DNA from: an uncultured Muribaculaceae bacterium
GTDB lineage: Bacteria; Bacteroidota; Bacteroidia; Bacteroidales; Muribaculaceae
NCBI GenBank assembly: GCA_910585275.1
Contig: CAJUCW010000005.1
Location: 86,708 to 150,707 of the forward strand
DNA length: 64,000 bases
Direction of reading: 5' to 3'
Under the pieces are notes generated by a model. That model was not told where the DNA came from. It made no database searches and saw only the letters and a program-made list of their open reading frames with translations. Of this stretch, positions 8,829 through 15,617 are shown piece by piece (within the stretch, counting starts at the first letter, position 1; each line of letters opens with the position of its first letter). The position numbers and the translations under genes are program-made.

Positions 8829-8880
8829 GTTTACTGTCCCGGTGTCCCGGAGATCGGAACACCGGGACACTGGGACACCG
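8829..8880. repeat. Octamer inverted-repeat hairpin, copy 2
   Basis: TGTCCCGGTGT faces ACACCGGGACA around a 13-base loop, with a further GGGACACC octamer. It uses the same units as the 7261 hairpin and sits between the ATPase and TOPRIM-like genes, so it could terminate or attenuate transcription or block RNA decay. Confidence 0.65.
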
Positions 8881-8916
8881 AAGAGAACAAGATTTTTAAT
8901 TACGAATCTAACAGCT

Positions 8917-10017
8917 ATGATTAAGACGAGAGGGAATTATGAGTATTCGCTGAGGAGCGGCAGCCGTAAGGATGTCTGTCCGGGATGCGGAAGGCGTACG
9001 TTCACGCCCTACGTTGATGACCGGGGCGAGGCCTTGTCGCCGGAGGTAGGGATGTGTGACAGGAAGAACAAGTGTAATTACCATTATTCGCCGTCAGAGT
9101 ATAAAAAGGATTATGGATGGAAGAATAACGGTAACCCGGGCATCGGAACAGAGAGGTACGGGAAAGATGGAGGGCATTTTATTCGCCGGTCGTTCGCAGG
9201 GAAAGCGCGCCGGAATTATGCACGACGAGAGAGGGAGGAATATGAGAAGCCGAATTATATTCCGTCAGAAATATTCCGGAAGTCGCTTGATCGAGGAATC
9301 CGGAATTCATTAACGGAATTTCTGAGAAGATTCTTCGGAAAATTCAGAATGGAAGGTGACCTTGACAAAATACTGTCGCTATATTGTGTAGCAAATTCGA
9401 AAAAATTCGGAGGGTCGCCATTATTCTGGCAGATAGATGAGCACGGAAATGTAAGAGACGGAAAGATAATGGGATATGATTCAACGACAGGGAAGCGAGT
9501 GAAAAGACCACATCCACTTGTGACGCACGTCCACACACTGCTTGAAAGAAACTCGGGAGTTGAAACGGGCAAATACCAGGGTTGCATGTTCGGTTCTCAC
9601 ATAATAGGTACAGATGTGTATAAGGACCGGCCATTATGGGTATTCGAGAGCGAGAAAGCCGCGTTGATAGTAGCGACATTTTTGATGAGCGGGGGATGTA
9701 TGCTCGGAATTCCTGTAGCCACAGGTGGTTGCGCAACGTTGAATCCCACGGCATCGAATCTTAGAGACCCATATCACCGGTTGCGATTGCTTAAAGGACG
9801 GAAAGTGGTGCTTTTTCCGGATGAGGGGAAGTATGACGAATGGATTGAGAAAGGGACGATGCTTCGTGGTTATGCGAGGGAGGTGTACGTTTCGGACGTA
9901 ATGGAATCCGGCATTCCGGGAGTAGAGATTCAGCCCGGGGATGCGCTTGACGACCTTCTGATGGGTATGCTTGAGTCCGGGGAGGATGTGTATGGTTTTT
10001 TGACGAGAAGTTATTAA
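8917..10017 (+). CDS. Zinc-finger/TOPRIM-like protein, DUF6371 (PG0870-type), primase-like
   Basis: A 366-residue protein. The N-terminus carries a zinc-ribbon pattern: CPGC (Cys21, Cys24), then Cys47 and Cys53 with His56. Residues ~238-330 look like a TOPRIM fold: FESEKAALI contains the acidic residue (Glu244) and VVLFPDEGKYDEW the second acidic motif (Asp302), with VATGGCATLN between. This layout is known from DUF6371 proteins and resembles plasmid and phage primases (zinc ribbon plus TOPRIM). ATG 8917 is preferred because the longer frame runs back into the hairpin. It is flanked by two RecA-like ATPases, which supports a primase-helicase role; activity is inferred. Confidence 0.72.
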   Translation: MIKTRGNYEYSLRSGSRKDVCPGCGRRTFTPYVDDRGEALSPEVGMCDRKNKCNYHYSPSEYKKDYGWKNNGNPGIGTERYGKDGGHFIRRSFAGKARRNYARREREEYEKPNYIPSEIFRKSLDRGIRNSLTEFLRRFFGKFRMEGDLDKILSLYCVANSKKFGGSPLFWQIDEHGNVRDGKIMGYDSTTGKRVKRPHPLVTHVHTLLERNSGVETGKYQGCMFGSHIIGTDVYKDRPLWVFESEKAALIVATFLMSGGCMLGIPVATGGCATLNPTASNLRDPYHRLRLLKGRKVVLFPDEGKYDEWIEKGTMLRGYAREVYVSDVMESGIPGVEIQPGDALDDLLMGMLESGEDVYGFLTRSY

Positions 10018-10038
10018 TAAACAAATAAACAAAAGAAT

Positions 10039-11376
10039 ATGGAAATCAAACAGATGCTGATAAGAGACATTCACGGAAGAGAGTGTCTGAAACAGTGGAG
10101 GGCTTACTATACGGACTTGGTGAGCGAGAACCGTTACAGGTGGGTGAAAGAGAGACATTGCCCGGTGTATTTCGAAGGGGAGTATGTCTTCATCTATGAC
10201 GCCGACCGAAAAGTGGTATGGGAGTCAAGACGCAAGATTGGCGATATGGAACTGATGGGCGACCTCGTTGAGGATGTGAAAGGGATTTACATGGGCTATG
10301 CACCCGAGCGTATGCCTTGGTTTCAAATCGGGATGGAGGCAGCCCGACGATTCCGGATGTATAAACAAGACGAAAAGCGTGAAGAGGAAGAACGATTGGA
10401 AAGGGAGATGCGAAGGAAGGTTGAAGCCGAGCTGACGAAAACCCCGTCGTTCGTGCATACGAGCCACAGGGGACAGGAATGGCTCGACATGGGACTTGAG
10501 ATAGAAGACGGGAAACCGTTGTGGTTGAGCCTGTGGCATGAGAAAGAGATCTGCATACTGTTTGCGGATTCAAACATCGGGAAGAGTATATATGCATTGC
10601 AAATTGCGTTTGAGATTTCGAAAAGTGAGAAAGTGCTCTATTTCGATTATGAGATGAGCTACAAAGATTTCCAGAGGCGATATACAGGAAGCAACGGAGA
10701 GCGTTATCCCATACCGGACAAGTTTATAAGATGCGAGCCCAACAGGAAGATATTTCTGAATCCGAATGTGGAGGAGCTAATCATCAACGATATGGAGAAA
10801 CTTATCGAGGAAGAAGGTGCAAAGGTGGTGGTGATAGACAACCTGACATTCATAAGCAAGAACAGCCAAAGTTCCACGGCAGTTTCTGTGCTGATGTATC
10901 AGTTAAAGTTACTGCAAGAGAAGTACGGGCTCTCTATACTTCTACTCGCGCATACGCCCAAGAGGAACATGCGCAAGCCGATAACTCAGAATGACCTTGC
11001 CGGGAGCAAGAAGTTGTTTAATTTCGTTGACAGCGGATTTGCAATCGGGCAAAGCATGACAGATGTGAACCTCCAGTATGTAAAACAGCTGAAGACTCGA
11101 AGCGGAAGGATAGAATACGGGGCAGAGAACGTGATACTAATGGAGCGCACATTTTCCGATAACCGGCTTCATTTCGAGACAATAGGTTATGACGACGAGC
11201 GGAAACATTTGAAAGAAAGCAAGGAGGAAGAGCAAAAGCGGATGCTGAAGGAGGTGCTGAAGCTTGAAAAGCTCGGGATGAGTCAGCGAGAAATGGCGAA
11301 GATTCTGAAGACCTCGAAGAGCAATATACAGAGAATTCAGAAACGGCAATCCCCTTCCTCCACATTGAGAATATAG
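10039..11376 (+). CDS. RecA-like AAA ATPase with C-terminal HTH (copy B, long form)
   Basis: A 445-residue paralogue of the ATPase at 7821. The ATPase core has ADSNIGKS (Lys182) and VVVIDN (Asp267), followed by LAHTPK and ITQNDLAGSKK, and a C-terminal helix-turn-helix (LGMSQREMAKILKTSKSNI). It differs by a ~150-residue N-terminal extension with an unrecognised domain (about 1-100) and a charged helix rich in Glu and Arg (about 105-135). A 36-base stretch at 10978-11013 is identical to 8436-8471 in copy A. It begins 21 bp after the TOPRIM-like gene, so the genes are probably co-transcribed. Two unequal ATPase copies may form a mixed ring or serve different loading steps. Confidence 0.82.
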   Translation: MEIKQMLIRDIHGRECLKQWRAYYTDLVSENRYRWVKERHCPVYFEGEYVFIYDADRKVVWESRRKIGDMELMGDLVEDVKGIYMGYAPERMPWFQIGMEAARRFRMYKQDEKREEEERLEREMRRKVEAELTKTPSFVHTSHRGQEWLDMGLEIEDGKPLWLSLWHEKEICILFADSNIGKSIYALQIAFEISKSEKVLYFDYEMSYKDFQRRYTGSNGERYPIPDKFIRCEPNRKIFLNPNVEELIINDMEKLIEEEGAKVVVIDNLTFISKNSQSSTAVSVLMYQLKLLQEKYGLSILLLAHTPKRNMRKPITQNDLAGSKKLFNFVDSGFAIGQSMTDVNLQYVKQLKTRSGRIEYGAENVILMERTFSDNRLHFETIGYDDERKHLKESKEEEQKRMLKEVLKLEKLGMSQREMAKILKTSKSNIQRIQKRQSPSSTLRI

Positions 11377-11398
11377 AAAGCTTGAGAATATAGAAAGC
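11365..11398. repeat. 17-bp tandem duplication across the stop codon of ATPase B
   Basis: TTGAGAATATAGAAAGC occurs twice in direct tandem. The first copy contains the last three codons' end and the TAG stop of the gene. Confidence 0.75.
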
Positions 11399-11457
11399 TT
11401 TTAGCTTTATTTGGTGAACTTGGCGAGTTTGACTGTCCTGCTGTCTTCGTTCTGTTA

Positions 11458-11475
11458 CCGCACCTTCGGGTGCGG
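11458..11475. other. TTCG-loop hairpin downstream of the ATPase island
   Basis: CCGCACC-TTCG-GGTGCGG is a 7-bp stem capped by the unusually stable UUCG tetraloop. No T-run follows, so it is more likely an RNA 3' end stabiliser or structural element than a classical terminator. Confidence 0.55.
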
Positions 11476-11530
11476 TGATGCCGTCTTCCCCCCTTCAAGA
11501 TTAATTGAAAAAAAATATGCATTAACCAAA

Positions 11531-11658
11531 AATTATGCTTTATAAATTATGCTTTATAAATTATGCTTTATAAATTATGCTTTATGAATTATGCTTTATG
11601 AATTATGAATTATGCATTATAAATTATGAATTATGAATTATGAATTATGAATTATGCA
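11531..11658. repeat. AT-rich tandem repeat in 7-bp phase
   Basis: About 17 consecutive 7-base steps alternate between AATTATG and CTTTATA/CTTTATG/CATTATA, making 14-bp units first and pure AATTATG units later. It stands directly after the ATPase island within a 520-base gap (11377-11895) that has no convincing gene; the 60-codon frame at 11647 is low-complexity read-through. Such repeats are common between genes in Bacteroidales, but iterons or an unwinding element are possible next to replication-type genes. Confidence 0.7.
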
Positions 11659-11833
11659 TTCTCAAAAGCTTATGTATTAAAAAAACTGGACCACCTTATA
11701 TATTATTTTGGACCACCATATATTCATATCTATAAATCAGCAAGTTATCCCAACAAAATGGTCCATTATTTCAGAAATTACCGACAACTCTACAACGGAA
11801 AAACGGACAACGGACAACGAAAAAACTAAAGCC

Positions 11834-11868
11834 ACATAAAAGTGTAATCTAAGATTACACTTTTATGT
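11834..11868. terminator. Terminator of prs (perfect 17-bp arms)
   Basis: ACATAAAAGTGTAATCT faces its exact complement with one base between, 27 bp beyond the prs stop. It is followed by T-rich sequence on the minus strand and could stop transcription from both sides. Confidence 0.8.
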
Positions 11869-11895
11869 AGCTTCATTATGACAATATATTAGTCC

Positions 11896-12840
11896 TTACT
11901 TGAAAAGGTACTGCGAAGAAATCGACTGGTTGTTGTGGATACGGCGGATGGTATCGGCAAACAGCTTGGCAACAGGAAGAACTACCGCTTTGGGATTCTC
12001 CTTGCCGTAGGGAATCGAATCCGTGAAGACGATTTCAGTCAATCCGGAATTCTTTACACGCTCCGTGGCAGGGTCGCTCATCACGGCATGTGAGCAAAGG
12101 GCCCTCACAGAAGCCGCTCCGTTTTCAAGAAGAAGGTCGGCAGCCTTGGTAATTGTTCCGGCCGTGTCGCTGATATCGTCAACGAGCACCACATTCTTCC
12201 CTGTGACGTCTCCGATGACAGTCATTTTCTCCACGACGTTAGCTTTGGCGCGCTGCTTATGGCAAAGCACAAGGGGAACGTCGAAATATTTTGCATAAGA
12301 ATTAGCCCTCTTAGCACCGCCCACATCGGGAGAAGCAATCACAAGGTCTTTCAGATGGAGGCTTTCGATATACGGGATGAAGATGGACGATGCATAAAGA
12401 TGATCTACGGGAACATCAAAAAATCCCTGTATCTGGTCTGCATGCAGGTCCATTGTGATGAGACGGTCAATGCCAGCCACGCTCAAAAGGTCGGCCACAA
12501 GCTTTGCCGCGATGGAAACCCTCGGTTTGTCTTTCCTGTCCTGGCGCGCCCATCCGAAATAAGGAATCACGGCCACAACTGTCGCTGCGGATGCCCTCTT
12601 CGCCGCATCAATCATAAGGAGCAGCTCCATCAGATTGTCGCTGTTAGGGAAAGTTGATTGAACCAGATAGACTTCTGCACCGCGAATGGACTCCTCGAAA
12701 GAAACCTCGAATTCACCGTCGGCAAAAGTCTCAATCTTCATTTTGCCTAATTCTATGCCCAGGTCCTTGCAGATTGACTCTCCAAGATAGTGACTTTTGG
12801 TCCCTGCAAAAACCTTGATAGGCGGAAGGTAATTACTCAT
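11896..12840 (-). CDS. prs: Ribose-phosphate pyrophosphokinase
   Basis: A 314-residue cytosolic enzyme that makes phosphoribosyl pyrophosphate from ribose 5-phosphate and ATP, for nucleotide, histidine, tryptophan and NAD synthesis. Conserved motifs are present in order: FADGEFEV near the N-terminus, IPYFGWARQDRK (ATP/ribose-phosphate region), MDLHADQIQGFF (metal-binding signature) and VLVDDISDTAGTI (the PRPP loop). Length is normal. A -7 box TAATTTTG lies at 12866-12873 on the minus strand, 26 bases before the start, and a strong terminator follows the gene, so it is monocistronic. Confidence 0.97.
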   Translation of the reverse strand: MSNYLPPIKVFAGTKSHYLGESICKDLGIELGKMKIETFADGEFEVSFEESIRGAEVYLVQSTFPNSDNLMELLLMIDAAKRASAATVVAVIPYFGWARQDRKDKPRVSIAAKLVADLLSVAGIDRLITMDLHADQIQGFFDVPVDHLYASSIFIPYIESLHLKDLVIASPDVGGAKRANSYAKYFDVPLVLCHKQRAKANVVEKMTVIGDVTGKNVVLVDDISDTAGTITKAADLLLENGAASVRALCSHAVMSDPATERVKNSGLTEIVFTDSIPYGKENPKAVVLPVAKLFADTIRRIHNNQSISSQYLFK

Positions 12841-12865
12841 GATATGGATTGGTAAAAATTACTTG

Positions 12866-12873
12866 CAAAATTA
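12866..12873 (-). promoter_or_regulatory. -7 box of prs
   Basis: TAATTTTG on the minus strand, 25 bases before the prs ATG; no clear -33 TTTG. Confidence 0.5.
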
Positions 12874-12903
12874 GCTTTATTTTTTGGAATATCCACTCTT
12901 TCC

Positions 12904-14658
12904 TTAAGATTTCTTTTCTCCCCTGAGCGCAGACCCCCTCATTTTATGGTCTGACCCACCCTTTCTTTTCCCAATCGGAAGCACAAGGGCATCGCCCGCA
13001 CTCATATATACGGAAAGCGGAGAAGTGGAAGAAAGATTAAGTTTATGCGGTTTACCCCATAAAAGGTCGGCCGAGACAATCTCTCCCCTCTCTATTTTGG
13101 CCATATCAAATGCAAGGTCTGGAATCACAACATTAACATGCTCGGCATCTCTGGAGAAATTCACGACGATAAGCAATACATCGTCGTCCTTATAACGCAG
13201 GAATGCAAAATTTGAATGTGGATTGAAACCCGGTTGGCGAAGATTGGCATAGGTCAGATCGAAAAATGCCCCTTCCTTGAGTGCCTCGCGTTCATTACAC
13301 AACGTCAACACGCTTTTATAGACATTGCGAAGCCATCGTTCATGGGGTGAAAGGAGACTGTCGTCGCATTTTCCGCCGTTATACCATCTGCGAATCGTAG
13401 ATACGCTCCAATAATCGAAAATCGTAGTCCGGTCATTGTCGCCGGCAAATCCCTCATTGTCGCGTGCCTGTTCGCCAAGTTCCTGACCGTAATAAATAAG
13501 GAGCGGACCTCTCGAAATCATCGAAGAAACAACCAACGACGGAATAACCCGCAAAGAATCGCCGGCATACGCACGCGAACCGAATCTCACTTCATCATGA
13601 TTCTCAAGGAAATTAAGCATCTTGTCGCCTATGCCGTCAACGGTCTGCCAGCATCCGGTGAGCCGTGCCGCCGACCATCCGTGGGTCTCGATTCCAACAA
13701 AGGTATCATATAGATTCACCTTGTCATAGAGATAATCGAAACATCCGTAGTCAAGGAAAGGGCGATAAAGACCCACATCATATATCTCTCCTATGAACAT
13801 GACATGCGGGAACACGGCCTTCACCTGCGGAATAGCCCAATGCCAGAAAGGCAAAGGAACCATAAACACCATGTCGCAACGGAATCCGTCGATTCCTTTT
13901 GAAGCCCAAAACTTCAATATATGAAGCATCTTCCGCCATGTATCCGGAACCGGATTGAAATGGTCGGAACCGTCATTATAATCGTGTCCATAATTCAACT
14001 TGACAGTCTCATACCAGTCATTAGAACTGCAAAAAGCCGTGAAACAGTCATTCCCCGTTGCTTTCGCCGGAAATTCCACATACGGGGTATCGCCCTCGGC
14101 AGCTAAATTTATGGCAGGATAAAACTGCTGGTTCGATATATAGTAATAATTGTTGTCGCGGGAGAAATTCATGTTTATATCATCTCTAACCCCGAAATCC
14201 TCCACGCCGGCAGGAGCAACGTCTGAATGATAGACCCTCGCCGTATGATTGGGCACAAAATCAATTATGACCTTCATCTGCTCTTGATGCACCCGTCTGA
14301 CAAGGTTTTCAAACTCTTTCATCCTATCGGGCACCGACACTGCCAAGGCAGGATCGATGTCATAGTAATCCTTGACAGCATATGGAGAACCGGCCTCTCC
14401 CTTCACCACATTCGGATTGTCTTTCTCGATTCCGTATTTGGTAAAGTCTGTTTTCGTTGCATGTTCAATGATGCCGGTCAACCAGATGCAATTGACGCCA
14501 AGCTCCTTTATGCTTTGCAAGAGATTATGGTCGAAGTCATTCAGCTTTCCACTTCCATTCTGTTCAAGTGTGCCCCAAGGCACACAATTGGCATTCGTAT
14601 TGGTAAAAATACGTGGAAAAAGCTGATAAATGATAAGTTTTTCCTTCGTCTTATTCAT
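12904..14658 (-). CDS. Cytoplasmic GH13 alpha-amylase family enzyme
   Basis: A 584-residue (beta/alpha)8 glycoside hydrolase of family GH13, acting on alpha-glucans. Family regions are visible: DFVPNHTA (region I), GIDGFRCDMV with nucleophile Asp262, FIGEIYDVG with acid/base Glu291, and LENHDEVRFG with Asp355. No signal peptide is seen, so it works in the cytoplasm, probably on imported maltodextrin or stored glycogen. It lies 23 bp behind a patatin-like gene and probably shares its transcript, an unusual pairing without obvious metabolic logic. The last ~25 residues are basic and low in complexity. Subfamily and exact substrate are not determined. Confidence 0.87.
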   Translation of the reverse strand: MNKTKEKLIIYQLFPRIFTNTNANCVPWGTLEQNGSGKLNDFDHNLLQSIKELGVNCIWLTGIIEHATKTDFTKYGIEKDNPNVVKGEAGSPYAVKDYYDIDPALAVSVPDRMKEFENLVRRVHQEQMKVIIDFVPNHTARVYHSDVAPAGVEDFGVRDDINMNFSRDNNYYYISNQQFYPAINLAAEGDTPYVEFPAKATGNDCFTAFCSSNDWYETVKLNYGHDYNDGSDHFNPVPDTWRKMLHILKFWASKGIDGFRCDMVFMVPLPFWHWAIPQVKAVFPHVMFIGEIYDVGLYRPFLDYGCFDYLYDKVNLYDTFVGIETHGWSAARLTGCWQTVDGIGDKMLNFLENHDEVRFGSRAYAGDSLRVIPSLVVSSMISRGPLLIYYGQELGEQARDNEGFAGDNDRTTIFDYWSVSTIRRWYNGGKCDDSLLSPHERWLRNVYKSVLTLCNEREALKEGAFFDLTYANLRQPGFNPHSNFAFLRYKDDDVLLIVVNFSRDAEHVNVVIPDLAFDMAKIERGEIVSADLLWGKPHKLNLSSTSPLSVYMSAGDALVLPIGKRKGGSDHKMRGSALRGEKKS

Positions 14659-14681
14659 GTTAGGTCAATATAGGGATAGTA

Positions 14682-15491
14682 TTAAGGATTATTCACTCTT
14701 TCAAGCACCCGGCAGGCGGCGTCATACCCGACCGTCACCCCGCGTCGCAGGCTTGAAAGGTCGAACGTCTTCACTGAAGACATGTGGCTGATTTCAATCA
14801 CATGGTCGCAAAGGCGGAGATCTTGCGGAGTGTTGGATTTCATCATTAGATGAAACGAACGGTATGCAATGTCGATAATAGAGCCTTTGGGGTCGAACGA
14901 ACGCCGCATAGGGCTACAGTTGCTTCCGAAAAGCATGGTGCAATAATCGCGTATCGCCCATGCCGGCAAATTGCGCAACACACCTCCGTCAACGTAGTTC
15001 ACTCCATTTATCTTGACAGGATGGAAGATTATAGGGATGCTGCACGACGCCACTACCCTCGGCACTATCTCCCCTTTGCCCCACCCTACGGATTTGCCAT
15101 GGTCAAAATCTGTGGCACATATCACGGACGGAATCTTCATTTCTTCCAGATTCCTGACCGGGAGCCAGCTTTCAAGCAGCTTCGCGAATCTGTTAAGACG
15201 CATAAAACCTTGTTTGGGGATAGCCCATTCCGTGAAATCGCCGAAACTTGATGCCTCGGAAAAGCATTCAATCATATCGTCGGTTGATAATCCGGCTCCA
15301 TAAAGGGCCACTGCAATGGAACCTGCCGAAACACCGGACATGACATCCGGACGGATTCCGAAATGCTCAAAAGCCTTCAGCACGCCGATGTGAGAAAAAC
15401 CCTTCGCACCCCCTCCGCTAAATGCAATCCCAACGGATTGCTCCTTCCGGATGCCAAGACTCTCTAATATTCCATCAATTTTCCATGCCAT
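14682..15491 (-). CDS. Patatin-like phospholipase (RssA type)
   Basis: A 269-residue serine acyl hydrolase. The oxyanion loop is SGGGAKG (residues 25-31), the nucleophile elbow is GVSAG with Ser55, and the catalytic dyad partner is Asp168 in VDGG. No signal peptide or membrane anchor is visible, so it is cytosolic or peripheral. The family hydrolyses phospholipids or other acyl esters; the natural substrate is unknown. It is the first gene of a two-gene unit with the GH13 enzyme, with a -7 box TAAATTTG at 15578-15585 on the minus strand. Confidence 0.85.
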   Translation of the reverse strand: MAWKIDGILESLGIRKEQSVGIAFSGGGAKGFSHIGVLKAFEHFGIRPDVMSGVSAGSIAVALYGAGLSTDDMIECFSEASSFGDFTEWAIPKQGFMRLNRFAKLLESWLPVRNLEEMKIPSVICATDFDHGKSVGWGKGEIVPRVVASCSIPIIFHPVKINGVNYVDGGVLRNLPAWAIRDYCTMLFGSNCSPMRRSFDPKGSIIDIAYRSFHLMMKSNTPQDLRLCDHVIEISHMSSVKTFDLSSLRRGVTVGYDAACRVLERVNNP

Positions 15492-15577
15492 GTCTCGATA
15501 TGGATTTTCAGCATTTGATATGATTAAAATTGCGACTTGAAAACGCCATCACAACTGACAAATTTCAAATGTCAATG

Positions 15578-15585
15578 CAAATTTA
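15578..15585 (-). promoter_or_regulatory. -7 box of the patatin-amylase unit
   Basis: TAAATTTG on the minus strand, giving a leader of about 80 bases before the patatin gene. Confidence 0.45.
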
Positions 15586-15617
15586 ATTAAAATATCGCTA
15601 TAACCACGACATTATTG

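Noticed and set aside
11531..11658. CRISPR array
   Set aside because: Units are 7-14 bp with no spacers, unlike CRISPR repeats of 24-48 bp; no cas genes are present.
11647..11829. 60-codon frame after the AT repeat
   Set aside because: It starts inside the AATTATG array and reads low-complexity sequence; no promoter or homology. The paired GGACCACC motifs 22 bp apart in it (11688, 11710) were considered as an operator but are too weak alone.
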